Part shown: piece by piece, positions 16,720 through 25,451 of the stretch | How the letters are laid out: each line of letters opens with the position of its first letter | Numbering within the stretch: position 1 is the stretch's first letter | Source: SABI01 sp963663665 | GTDB taxonomy: Bacteria; Spirochaetota; Spirochaetia; Sphaerochaetales; Sphaerochaetaceae | DNA: 64,000 nucleotides | Direction of reading: 5' to 3' | Assembly: GCA_963663665.2 (NCBI GenBank) | Contig: CAXXKP010000010.1 | Location: forward strand, 186,001 to 250,000 | Notes under the pieces: model-generated | The model's database searches: none | Told to the model about the DNA's origin: nothing | What the model saw: the letters and a program-made list of their open reading frames with translations, nothing else | Position numbers and translations under genes: made by a program

Positions 16720-18144
16720 ATGATTGCGATAACTTTCTTGACACTCTTTATCATTCTCTACATTGCTATATATCTTAGTACTATTCCTGTATTTGTCATC
16801 ATCCTCATTCTTCTCATTGAAGGCTCTCTCCTTATTGCATGTAAATATGATACGTTAATTCTTTATATTTTTATTATTATGCAAGGAATTTTATTTGTAC
16901 CCTACATTCATCAAAGAATCGAGGAGACCTCTTTTAATCCTAATTTCTATGGAGAAATTACCTCCCTAACAGGATTTCTCTTGTTTGACTCTACAATATC
17001 AGAGGATGGTAATAGTGGTATGATCCTCAAGGTACACCATATGGAGAATATCCGTAATATATCTATTAAAAGAGAGATCGAGATTCTTACTATAATACCT
17101 GATGCGATGTATATACGAAGTGGGACACATGTCAAAGTTAATGGACATTTCTTTATTTCTGATGATAATAAACCAATTTTCATGGTCATGGATTATAAAA
17201 TTCTAAAAAAAGGTTTTATATCTAGGATTCGTGAATATATGCAAGGAATTATTATCTATAGATTAAAGTCACTAAGTGAACATATTCAACCTCTCATTCT
17301 CCTTGTCGGGTTAGGAATAAAAGGTGAAAATACACAAATTATTACTCACAGAGCAATTCAAAAGGGTGTAGCTCACTTATTTGCACTTTCAGGAATGCAC
17401 CTTAGTGTTCTTATATCACTAAGTACAATACTCCTTTCTAAGATAGTATCAAAAAGGAATGGGGTGATAGTGTCTATCGGTATTGCACTGATGTACCTTC
17501 TTATCGCTGGAAATAAACCATCACTCATGAGAAGTGTCTTATTTCTTCTCGTTTCACTTATTCCCTATGCGACCTCTAGAATAGATCGATTCTTCCTTGT
17601 GATAATTCTTCATTCAGCCTTTTTCCCATCATCTATGATGAGCCTTGCCGCAATATATTCCTATACAGCGTTATATGGAATATTGCTGATTTCATTTGAT
17701 CTTTCTCAACTTCTAACTACATGCTTTCCCTCTTTTCTATCCACATCCCTCTCGTTGAGCATCAGTGCTATGAGTATTACAGGAATTGTCTCAATAATTC
17801 TTTTTGATACATTTATTCCATTAGGTATTTTCTATACACTAGTGCTCACACCTCTCATCATTCTCTTGATTATTGCAACTATTGTGTATCTCTTTGTGAG
17901 AATAGAAGCAATTCGCTTGATCGTACAGATAATAGGAGATGGGATCTTGAGAATATTGGGTCCAGATGTTTCTCATACCAATATATATAATCCATGGATC
18001 GTATATTTAGTGTTTTTAACGCTCTCCTTGACTGCAACTCTACTTCTTTGGTACTCTATGCACTGCATTACTTCAAGGAGGCGCTTAGCGTATGAAATGG
18101 ACATTTCCTTACGATTCACCTTCACATATCAAAGCAATCCTTGA
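16720..18144 (+). CDS. ComEC/Rec2-family channel protein, without lactamase domain
   Basis: A 474-residue polytopic membrane protein. The competence-domain signature is clear in KGVAHLFALSGMHLSVL, preceded by GLGIKGENTQII and followed by a run of hydrophobic helices to the C-terminus. The N-terminal OB-like DUF4131 region appears at about residues 70-165. Full ComEC proteins (about 700-800 residues) also end in a metallo-beta-lactamase domain; it is absent here, and the gene runs directly into rsmA with a 53-base overlap. ComEC carries single-stranded DNA across the inner membrane. No other competence genes are in the window, so a transport function is uncertain. The ATG has no obvious ribosome-binding site. 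Confidence 0.82.
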   Translation: MIAITFLTLFIILYIAIYLSTIPVFVIILILLIEGSLLIACKYDTLILYIFIIMQGILFVPYIHQRIEETSFNPNFYGEITSLTGFLLFDSTISEDGNSGMILKVHHMENIRNISIKREIEILTIIPDAMYIRSGTHVKVNGHFFISDDNKPIFMVMDYKILKKGFISRIREYMQGIIIYRLKSLSEHIQPLILLVGLGIKGENTQIITHRAIQKGVAHLFALSGMHLSVLISLSTILLSKIVSKRNGVIVSIGIALMYLLIAGNKPSLMRSVLFLLVSLIPYATSRIDRFFLVIILHSAFFPSSMMSLAAIYSYTALYGILLISFDLSQLLTTCFPSFLSTSLSLSISAMSITGIVSIILFDTFIPLGIFYTLVLTPLIILLIIATIVYLFVRIEAIRLIVQIIGDGILRILGPDVSHTNIYNPWIVYLVFLTLSLTATLLLWYSMHCITSRRRLAYEMDISLRFTFTYQSNP

Positions 18145-18976
18145 AGAAAATTCCCTCGCAATGAGCAAGAAATTTGGTCAAAATTTTCTCCTCTCCTTTG
18201 CTATCAGAGAAAAGATTGTATCTTCTATGAATCTCGAAGCAGGTAATACTGTATGGGAGATTGGCCCTGGTATTGGGAATATCACAACAATATTGTTGGA
18301 GAAAGGATATAATGTCACTGCCTTTGAGATAGACAGAGGTTTTATCACCCTCTTAAAAGAGATTGCATTTAAAGATGTTAATCAATTTCATCTAGTGGAA
18401 GGCGATGCCTTAAAGACATTAAAGATTGAATCAGAAAAAAAAATCCCTGATGCAATTTGTGGTAATCTTCCTTACAATGTTGGGTCAGTTATCATTGCTC
18501 GATTATTAGAGGATCGGGTAGGGGTTCCTACTATGGTCTTCACCTTACAAAAAGAGGTTGTGGATCGAATAGTCGGCAATGAAGGAACAAAAAACTGGTC
18601 AACACTCTCAATTTTATGCCAAGTTGATTATCAAGTGAAATCACTATTTACTATAAAAGCTGCTAATTTCTTTCCTCCACCAAATGTGGACTCTTGTGTA
18701 GTTCTTTTTACAAAACGAGCAGAACCTTTAGTTCCTGAACATCTGAGAACAATATTCTTCCCGATAGTTCATGATTTATTTGCTTCTAGGAGGAAGACGA
18801 TGAGAAACAACCTAATACATGGGAAAGCACTCTCTAGACTATCATCGGAGAAAATAGATGAAATTATCCAGAAAAGCAGATTTAACCCTCTCACGAGAGG
18901 AGAGGTCTATTCCATAGAAGATCTTATTGATTTAAGCGATATATTTTATCAATCACTCCACACATCAACCCACTGA
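18092..18976 (+). CDS. rsmA: 16S rRNA dimethyladenosine transferase RsmA/KsgA
   Basis: A 294-residue KsgA methyltransferase, which dimethylates two adjacent adenines near the 3' end of 16S rRNA during 30S assembly. The N-terminal KKFGQNFLLS matches the family K-x-x-G-Q-N/H-F-L start. The S-adenosylmethionine site is EIGPGIGNITT, the base-binding motif is GNLPYNVGS, and the C-terminal substrate region includes FASRRKTMRNNL. AAGGAGG lies about nine bases upstream of ATG 18092, inside the end of the ComEC-like gene, supporting this start despite the 53-base overlap. It overlaps the convergent MATE gene by 28 bases. Confidence 0.95.
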   Translation: MKWTFPYDSPSHIKAILEENSLAMSKKFGQNFLLSFAIREKIVSSMNLEAGNTVWEIGPGIGNITTILLEKGYNVTAFEIDRGFITLLKEIAFKDVNQFHLVEGDALKTLKIESEKKIPDAICGNLPYNVGSVIIARLLEDRVGVPTMVFTLQKEVVDRIVGNEGTKNWSTLSILCQVDYQVKSLFTIKAANFFPPPNVDSCVVLFTKRAEPLVPEHLRTIFFPIVHDLFASRRKTMRNNLIHGKALSRLSSEKIDEIIQKSRFNPLTRGEVYSIEDLIDLSDIFYQSLHTSTH

Positions 18977-20346
18977 CCTTTTTTGTATCTATAGAAATTC
19001 AGCAAACCTCGAACAAATAGATCAGCGACCATACATGACCAAGCAACAACAAGATCGCCATTAAAGAATGTAATAAAAATATAGGCAGGCAGGAGTCTCA
19101 CTACCCACATACCGATCACCGAGTTTATAAAAGGCCACTTTGTATCTCCAGCTCCTCGCAATATTCCACTTATAATAATACTCATCGCAAAAAATGGTTG
19201 AGCAAATGCCTCTATCCTAAGAACCGAAGCCCCGAGAGATATTACAGTTTGATCTTTCGTAAAAAGAGACATTAACTGAGGTGCCGCAACATATAAAAGC
19301 AATCCTGTTGCACTCATGAGAGCAATTCCAAACGATAAAATACGTTTTGCAAAGTCTTTGGCCATATCCTTCTTCATTGCACCAAGAGATTGTGCTACTA
19401 ACGTAGCCGCAGCAACACTAAAACCACTAACCGGCATAAAGGAGATCGATTCTGCTGTGATTGCGAGGTGATGGGAAGCTAACGATGCTGTTCCTAGGTG
19501 AGCGACGAGAGAAGTCAGTACTATTTGACCACTACTAAGCGTAATTCTCTCAAGAGCCATGGGGGTTCCAATCTTGAAGATTTGGGATGTGATTGTTTTA
19601 TCAAATTTCCAAATTATTTCCTTTAGGTTAATTCTAATGACTGAATCTTTTTTAAGAATAACAATAAAAAGAATCGTGGCTGAAATTATATGAGAAATCA
19701 GTGTCGCAATAGCCGCACCTTTAACTCCCATATCAGCCCCATATATGTGGATTTCCTTCCCAAAGATTTCTATAGTACGGGATGGAAATATTAATATGAA
19801 ATTTCCTACAACATTAAAGATATTTGTAAAGATTCCACTAATTAGTGGTGTTTTTGTATCTCCACTACTTCTAATGATTGAAGACAAGAATATAAACGTT
19901 ATGAGAAATGGATAACTGAGTGCAATAATTGAGAGGTAGACAATAGCATCTTTGATAACTTTTTGCTCAACTCCTAACCAAACAGCTAAATGACGAGCAA
20001 TAAAACTCATGAGAACTGTTACTACAATAGATAACAGAACTATTGCAAGGAATGCCTGGTGGAGACTTCGCTTAATCCCATCTTGTTGATTAGCACCAAT
20101 ATGTCGAGCAATAAGAACCGCATATGCTGTTCCAAATGAGTAGATTATTCCATTGATTAACCAAATTGATGAAGCATTCACTGCAACCGCAGCCGTTGCG
20201 ATTGCACCAAGAGAACCTACCATAGCGGTATCTACAAAACTAATGAGCGTATTAAAACTTTGATCAAGGATAACAGGCCAACTTAAAGACCAAATTGTTC
20301 TATTAGGACTACGGGAACCATCAATGAGTGAAATCTTTTCCTTCAT
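18949..20346 (-). CDS. MATE-family efflux transporter
   Basis: A 465-residue MATE (NorM/DinF group) protein. It has twelve hydrophobic segments in two halves and family motifs such as SWPVILDQSFNTLISFVDTA at helix 1, followed later by a second-half repeat beginning GTPMALERITLSSGQ. These proteins export cationic drugs or metabolites in exchange for Na+ or H+. I start it at ATG 20346. An upstream in-frame ATG at 20394 lies inside the hairpin that probably terminates pta, so it is an unlikely start. The ribosome-binding site for 20346 is weak (GGGGGC). The 3' end overlaps rsmA by 28 bases. Confidence 0.88.
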   Translation of the reverse strand: MKEKISLIDGSRSPNRTIWSLSWPVILDQSFNTLISFVDTAMVGSLGAIATAAVAVNASSIWLINGIIYSFGTAYAVLIARHIGANQQDGIKRSLHQAFLAIVLLSIVVTVLMSFIARHLAVWLGVEQKVIKDAIVYLSIIALSYPFLITFIFLSSIIRSSGDTKTPLISGIFTNIFNVVGNFILIFPSRTIEIFGKEIHIYGADMGVKGAAIATLISHIISATILFIVILKKDSVIRINLKEIIWKFDKTITSQIFKIGTPMALERITLSSGQIVLTSLVAHLGTASLASHHLAITAESISFMPVSGFSVAAATLVAQSLGAMKKDMAKDFAKRILSFGIALMSATGLLLYVAAPQLMSLFTKDQTVISLGASVLRIEAFAQPFFAMSIIISGILRGAGDTKWPFINSVIGMWVVRLLPAYIFITFFNGDLVVAWSCMVADLFVRGLLNFYRYKKGQWVDVWSD

Positions 20347-20388
20347 TAACTCACTAGCCCCCGTTTTATAAGATTTAAAATAAGAGAC

Positions 20389-20410
20389 ATACACCTTCTT
20401 TGAGGTGTAT
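20389..20410 (-). terminator. Intrinsic terminator after pta
   Basis: ATACACCT (20389-20396) and AGGTGTAT (20403-20410) form a perfect 8-bp stem with a six-base loop. On the minus strand the stem is followed by GTCTCTTATTTT. It lies 32 bases after the pta stop and before the MATE gene. Confidence 0.6.
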
Positions 20411-20441
20411 GTTTATGTAATATATGAGATTTTATCATGTA

Positions 20442-21437
20442 TTATTGAACTTGGCTAAGGGTCATTGCACTTGTAACAACAATATCTTCTACACTACACC
20501 CTCTGGATAAATCACTCACTGGTTTAGCAAATCCTTGTAAAATCGGGCCATATGCTTCTGCTCTTGCCAAGCGTTGCACTAATTTATAACCAATATTCCC
20601 TGCTTGGAGATCTGGGAAGATGAGTGTATTAGCTTTACCAGCTACATCAGATCCTGGTGCCTTGCTTTTTCCGACTGATTCAATGATTGCAGCATCGAGT
20701 TGTAATTCCCCATCAACTAAAAGAGATGGATTTTTTTCTTGTACGATACGGGTAGCTTCTACTACTTTATCAACTAATTCTCCCGATGCGCTTCCTTTGG
20801 TTGAATAGCTTAACATTGCTACAACAGGAGTAGTATTGAGATATGTTTGACAGGATTCAGCAGAAGAAACAGCAATCTCTGCCAATTGTTCAGCTGTTGG
20901 GTTAGGTATGGTAGCACAATCACTAAATATGAATGATCCGTTTGCCCCTAAATCAGTTTCTTTTGTTGCCATGACAAAGCAAGAAGAGGCACTTTTAATT
21001 CCTGGTTTTGTTTTTATAATCTGGAAAGATGCTCTAAGTACATCGCCTGTAGTATTTTCCGCACCTGCTACCATTGCATCTGCTTTACCAAGATGTACCA
21101 TCATTGCACCAAAATAGAGGGGATGCACAATTACTTCAAAGGCTTTCTCATTTGTCATTCCCTTATGTTTTCTCATTTCATAATATTCAAGTGCATACTC
21201 TTTTCTCAGATCTGATGCAACGGGATCAATAATTACGATATCTGAAATATCTACATTCAACTCTGCAGCTAATGCGGTAACTTTGACTTCGTTCCCAAGA
21301 ACATATACACTTTTTGCGATACGCTCATCCATCACTTTTCTTGCAGCTTGAAGAGTTCTTTTTTCAAGTCCTTCTGGAAGAACTAGGATTTTTTGTAAGG
21401 CAATAGCCTTATCTTTCATTGTTTGTGCAAATGACAT
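20442..21437 (-). CDS. pta: Phosphate acetyltransferase
   Basis: A 331-residue phosphotransacetylase of the short, single-domain type. Recognisable blocks are the VAMLSYSTKGSASG region, DGELQLDAAI, GKANTLIFPDLQAGNIGYK and GPILQGFAKPVSDLSRG, which build the CoA and phosphate sites. It interconverts acetyl-CoA and acetyl phosphate, making ATP from acetyl-CoA together with acetate kinase during fermentation. No acetate kinase gene is next to it in this window. AGAGGTAAAAAT precedes ATG 21437. It is divergent from the TyrA-like gene and closed by the hairpin at 20389-20410. Confidence 0.95.
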   Translation of the reverse strand: MSFAQTMKDKAIALQKILVLPEGLEKRTLQAARKVMDERIAKSVYVLGNEVKVTALAAELNVDISDIVIIDPVASDLRKEYALEYYEMRKHKGMTNEKAFEVIVHPLYFGAMMVHLGKADAMVAGAENTTGDVLRASFQIIKTKPGIKSASSCFVMATKETDLGANGSFIFSDCATIPNPTAEQLAEIAVSSAESCQTYLNTTPVVAMLSYSTKGSASGELVDKVVEATRIVQEKNPSLLVDGELQLDAAIIESVGKSKAPGSDVAGKANTLIFPDLQAGNIGYKLVQRLARAEAYGPILQGFAKPVSDLSRGCSVEDIVVTSAMTLSQVQ

Positions 21438-21569
21438 ATTTTTACCTCTCGATGATTATAATAACATAAATAAGGATAGCATATTCCCAAAAAGTGTTGT
21501 ATCCCTCTGACCTACTTTTTCTAATTGAGATTGTATGGATATTAGTATTTATGATATGGTATTTCCATT

Positions 21570-22319
21570 ATGAAAGTAGGTGTGTACGGCTTAGGTCGTT
21601 TTGGTTCCTTTTGGGCTACTCAGTTAGCTAAAAAGGTAGAGGTTGTTGGGTATAACCGCAGTAAAAGAGATATCTCATTAGAAGGTGTCACTCTTGTCGA
21701 TTTTGAAACTCTTTGTAAGAGTGATGTTCTTTTCCTCTGTGTTTCAATCTCCTCTCTACAAGAGGTCCTTCATGCGATAAAAGATCTTTTAGGTGAAAAC
21801 ACAGTTGTGATTGATACTTGTTCTGTGAAAGTTTATCCAGCTATGTTAATGAAAGAAATCTTAAAAGAGAGTCAACCATTACTGGCGACCCACCCAATGT
21901 TTGGACCAGATTCAGCAAAAGATGGGGTTAAAGGACTACCCTTAGTATTTTATCCACTTAGGTGTAATGCAGATCAATCGATGTATTGGAAAGAACTTTT
22001 TACGAATATGGCAATTGATGTTATTGAGATGAGCCCAGAACAACATGATAAAGAGGCAGCCTATTCTCAAGGTGTGACGCACTTCGTAGGTAGAATGCTC
22101 GATGAATTACATCTCAATCCGACAAAGCTCGCCACTGTGGGATATAAGAGATTGATGAGTATCGTTGAGCAAACGTGTAATGACCCAATTCAGCTCTTTT
22201 ATGATCTACAGCGCTATAACCCGTATGCAAATATGATGAGAGAAGAACTTAAGGATGCTACAGATAAAATTCTATCAAGGTTGAAGATCGAAGAAGCAAA
22301 GGAGATGGAGGATGCATGA
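21570..22319 (+). CDS. Prephenate/arogenate dehydrogenase-like protein
   Basis: A 249-residue TyrA-family dehydrogenase. The dinucleotide fold is MKVGVYGLGRFGSFWA with an Arg pair after the second strand (YNRSKRDI), which points to NADP rather than NAD. The catalytic His region is LLATHPMFGPDSA and the later conserved EQHDKEAAYSQGVTHFVGR is typical. It is shorter than usual TyrA (about 280-370) because the C-terminal dimerisation/ACT part is minimal. It would make the tyrosine precursor from prephenate or arogenate, but no other shikimate genes are near. Its stop overlaps mtaB by four bases. Confidence 0.8.
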   Translation: MKVGVYGLGRFGSFWATQLAKKVEVVGYNRSKRDISLEGVTLVDFETLCKSDVLFLCVSISSLQEVLHAIKDLLGENTVVIDTCSVKVYPAMLMKEILKESQPLLATHPMFGPDSAKDGVKGLPLVFYPLRCNADQSMYWKELFTNMAIDVIEMSPEQHDKEAAYSQGVTHFVGRMLDELHLNPTKLATVGYKRLMSIVEQTCNDPIQLFYDLQRYNPYANMMREELKDATDKILSRLKIEEAKEMEDA

Positions 22320-23641
22320 AACTTTTCATTTATACTCTTGGGTGTAAACTCAATCAATGTGAAAGTGAAGCAATTGCAGACTCTTTTGTACATGCAGGAT
22401 TTACTTTAGCTACTCAATCAGAAATTGCAGATATATATATTATTAACACATGCACCGTAACTACAAAAGCTGAACAAAAAGCACGAAGGATGATAAGAAA
22501 ATTCAACAAAGAGAATGAGAAAGCTGTGATTATCGTGACGGGCTGTTATGCTCAAATGGAAGAAGATTTGATTGCAGAGCTTATTGATAATGTAGTTATC
22601 GTCTCTTTAGATAATAAACCAAAATTATTAACACTTGCTTCTCGATTAGCACAAAGGGCTATAGCCGACTCAGATCTTTTTGAGACGATCCATTCACTTC
22701 TACATGAAGAGATCGAGCACACATCATTTGATTATGATGCTGCAAGTTTTTCACTACATTCAAGAGCTTTTTTGAAAATTCAAGATGGATGTGATAATGC
22801 ATGCGGGTACTGTAGAGTAACAATAGCACGAGGGGACAGTGTCTCTCTTCCGTATACAGAGGTTGTTGATCGATGTAGAGCACTAGAAGAAGGGGGTTAT
22901 AAAGAGATTGTCTTAACAGGCGTTAATATTAGTCAATATAAAGATAAAGACGTCTCTATAGAGCACTTGCTAGAGCATATACTTGAGGCTCTCTCTCCAT
23001 CTATGAGAATAAGACTCTCTTCCTTGGAACCAGATTGTTTTACTCCTGGATTGTTGGAAGTCTTAAAGGACGAAAGGATTCAACCCCATTTCCATCTACC
23101 TCTTCAATCGTTATCAGATAGAGTTCTTAAAAGAATTGATCGTCATTATACCTATAGCGTAGTGCAAGAAGCCGTAGCCTCTCTAAGAATGGTGAAAAAT
23201 AACCCTTTTATTGCTTGTGATATGATCACAGGGTTGCCAAGCGAAGGGGAAAGAGAGTTTATGGAGAGTTACCAACGACTCATCGATTTGAATGTAAGCC
23301 AAATTCATGTTTTCCCATATTCTCCTCGTCCAGCAACTCCGTTATTTGCTGCCTCAGACCCCGTTCCTGAATATATAAGGGATGAACGGGCTCGAAAATT
23401 ACGTTCACTTTCTGCTGTTCATACTCATAGGTATGTGAGGACTCAAGAAGGAGCCGATGTTGAAGTGATTATTGAACGTATCGTAGATGAGGAAGTGACA
23501 GGTATTAGTGGAAATTATTTGAAGCTCCATATAAAAAATGCTCCATCAACGATTAGTCGTGGAGCATTGATTCGGGCTAAAATAGAAGGTGTTTCTCTTG
23601 AACATCTTAGTGCAGAATATATAGAAACTCTATACTCCTGA
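22316..23641 (+). CDS. mtaB: tRNA N6-threonylcarbamoyladenosine methylthiotransferase MtaB
   Basis: A 441-residue radical-SAM methylthiotransferase. The N-terminal MTTase domain has its three cluster cysteines in LGCKLNQCES, INTCTVTT and VTGCYAQ. The radical-SAM cluster is CDNACGYC, and a C-terminal TRAM-like domain ends the protein. The GCKLNQCE entry is typical of MtaB (YqeV), which adds the 2-methylthio group to t6A37 of tRNA, rather than MiaB or RimO. The gene overlaps the TyrA-like gene by four bases and the convergent SDR gene by 12. All cluster ligands are intact. Confidence 0.93.
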   Translation: MKLFIYTLGCKLNQCESEAIADSFVHAGFTLATQSEIADIYIINTCTVTTKAEQKARRMIRKFNKENEKAVIIVTGCYAQMEEDLIAELIDNVVIVSLDNKPKLLTLASRLAQRAIADSDLFETIHSLLHEEIEHTSFDYDAASFSLHSRAFLKIQDGCDNACGYCRVTIARGDSVSLPYTEVVDRCRALEEGGYKEIVLTGVNISQYKDKDVSIEHLLEHILEALSPSMRIRLSSLEPDCFTPGLLEVLKDERIQPHFHLPLQSLSDRVLKRIDRHYTYSVVQEAVASLRMVKNNPFIACDMITGLPSEGEREFMESYQRLIDLNVSQIHVFPYSPRPATPLFAASDPVPEYIRDERARKLRSLSAVHTHRYVRTQEGADVEVIIERIVDEEVTGISGNYLKLHIKNAPSTISRGALIRAKIEGVSLEHLSAEYIETLYS

Positions 23642-24463
23642 ATATGCATTAAATCCACCATCAACTGGGATAATAACGCCGGTTACAAAAGCTGACATCG
23701 ATGGATCTACGAGATACGTAATTGTGCCAAGAAGATCAGCTGGAACTCCAAATCGGCCCATAGGAGTGCCACTGATGATTTTTCTGCTTCTTTCACTTAA
23801 ATTACCCTCTTTATCATATAAGAGATTTTTATTTTGGGCCGTACTGAAAAAACCAGGTGCAACAGCATTGACCCTAATTCCCACATGAGAAAAATGAACT
23901 GCAAGCCAAGAGGTGAGATTATTTACCGCAGCCTTAGCAGCGGAATATCCTAAAACCTTAGTGAGTGGATTATAAGAAGCCATAGAAGATACATTCAAAA
24001 TAGAACATCCTTCTTTTCCCACCATATCAGAGGTGAATTCTTGAGTAGGAAGAAGAGTCCCCATAAAATTCAAATTAAATACACTAGAAATAATCGAACT
24101 ATCTAATGTAAAAAACGATCTAAGTTCAGGGTTTAGCTCTTTTTCATGATATTCATTAGCTGTATTTGCAGCATCCATATTCCCACCAGCACCATTTACA
24201 AGAATATCAACAAGACCAAGATCTTGAATAATTTCTTTATGAACTGTCCCTAGGCGTTCTTTATCTAATACATCACATTGATATGCTTTTGCTACATAGC
24301 CTTGAAGTGCCAATTCATTCTCTATTTTTTTTATTTTCTCAAAAGATCTATTAAGAAGAGCCACTTTAGCACCAAGATGTGCATAGTGGCGAGCAAATTC
24401 ACTGCATAATACTCCGCCAGCACCTGTAACAACGATTACTTTATCTTTTAATGAATTATCCAT
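23630..24463 (-). CDS. SDR oxidoreductase, D-mannonate oxidoreductase type
   Basis: A 277-residue classical short-chain dehydrogenase. The NAD(P) motif is TGAGGVLCSEFA, then NGAGG, the catalytic Ser in NVSSMASYNP, Tyr-x-x-x-Lys in YSAAKAA, and the C-terminal GVIIPVDGGFNAYSGV. The insert RSFFTLDSSIISSVFNLNF and the GGNMDAANT loop are features of the YjmF/UxuB-like mannonate (fructuronate) reductases of hexuronate catabolism. No mannonate dehydratase or uronate isomerase is adjacent, so the substrate is inferred from family alone. The divergent AraC regulator gene at 24696 may control it. Confidence 0.8.
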   Translation of the reverse strand: MDNSLKDKVIVVTGAGGVLCSEFARHYAHLGAKVALLNRSFEKIKKIENELALQGYVAKAYQCDVLDKERLGTVHKEIIQDLGLVDILVNGAGGNMDAANTANEYHEKELNPELRSFFTLDSSIISSVFNLNFMGTLLPTQEFTSDMVGKEGCSILNVSSMASYNPLTKVLGYSAAKAAVNNLTSWLAVHFSHVGIRVNAVAPGFFSTAQNKNLLYDKEGNLSERSRKIISGTPMGRFGVPADLLGTITYLVDPSMSAFVTGVIIPVDGGFNAYSGV

Positions 24464-24695
24464 AGTAAAAATCTCCCATTCCTTTTGGTGATAGTACTAG
24501 AATAACAGGTTTTTAGAAGTTTAAGAAGATGTGTTTTTACATTGAATTTATTTCTAGCATGAGATAATGTTATAAAAGCCTTTAGGTGTAATTGTAGAGT
24601 TCGTAATGGAAGAGGAAAAGTGTCTGAGTCGTAACTGGCAGGGTTTTGCTTGCAATATTGAAGAAAGATAGGTATTCTAAAAATAAGGTGAAGGT

Positions 24696-25451
24696 ATGGA
24701 TGAACACGTAGAAAATGAACTTGAACTAGAATCTAAACTCCCTGAGCATCTTAATTTGGTTCAAATAGAACATGCATATGAATTGGAAAACGAGTTGTTA
24801 CATGGAGTAAAATGGGGTAATCCCTATAAGGTTGAGGAAGTACTTCTTAAAAGAAGAAGTGCTACTAATCTACCTTGTTGTGATGGGAATACTGTCGCAT
24901 CCAAAGCGCTAAGATGTTGTAAAAACCATCTTATTAGTTTGAATGCCCTGTGTTGTAATGCAGCTCGAAGTGGAGGCCTTCAATCCTTATATCTCTATAC
25001 GATGAGTAATAAGTTTAATTTGATGATTGAACATGCAGTGAGTGTCTCTCATCTTGATGAAGTACTCTATGGTCAAATAGCTTTAGATTATGCAAAGGCA
25101 GTACTAGAATTCTCAGTATCATCATATTCTCCAATGATTAAACAAATTGTTACCTACTTAACTGTTCACTTGAGTGATGATGTCAAAATTGAAGACCTCG
25201 GAAGGATGCATAATACCCATATTTCCCACATTTCAAGAAAGTTTAAGAAAGAGACTGGGATGTCAATTCCTTCCTATGTGAGTATTCAAAGAATGAGTCT
25301 TGCAAAACTCTATTTTGAAGATGGCGAGATTTCGATAAAAGATGTCTCACAACGACTGGGCTTCAGTGATTCTAACTACTTCTCAAAAGTTTTCAAGCGA
25401 TACTGTAATCAAACACCTAGTGAGTATATCCATATGATTCACGAACGCTAA
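24696..25451 (+). CDS. AraC-family transcriptional regulator
   Basis: A 251-residue regulator with a C-terminal AraC DNA-binding domain (about residues 145-250) containing two helix-turn-helix units. The first is LGRMHNTHISHISRKFKKE, the second VSQRLGFSDSNYFSKVF, followed by the typical PSEYI end. The N-terminal part is the helical region found in many regulators with RxxKNHLI-xLN-x-L. It carries three Cys-Cys pairs (LPCCDG, LRCCKN, ALCCNA). It is divergent from the mannonate-type SDR gene, with 232 bases between them for shared control, so regulation of that gene is a reasonable guess. GGTGAAGGT precedes the ATG. The inducer is unknown. Confidence 0.88.
   Translation: MDEHVENELELESKLPEHLNLVQIEHAYELENELLHGVKWGNPYKVEEVLLKRRSATNLPCCDGNTVASKALRCCKNHLISLNALCCNAARSGGLQSLYLYTMSNKFNLMIEHAVSVSHLDEVLYGQIALDYAKAVLEFSVSSYSPMIKQIVTYLTVHLSDDVKIEDLGRMHNTHISHISRKFKKETGMSIPSYVSIQRMSLAKLYFEDGEISIKDVSQRLGFSDSNYFSKVFKRYCNQTPSEYIHMIHER

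Noticed and set aside
20347..20394. Upstream in-frame start of the MATE gene at 20394
   Set aside because: That ATG lies in the terminator stem after pta and would add 16 residues not typical of MATE proteins.
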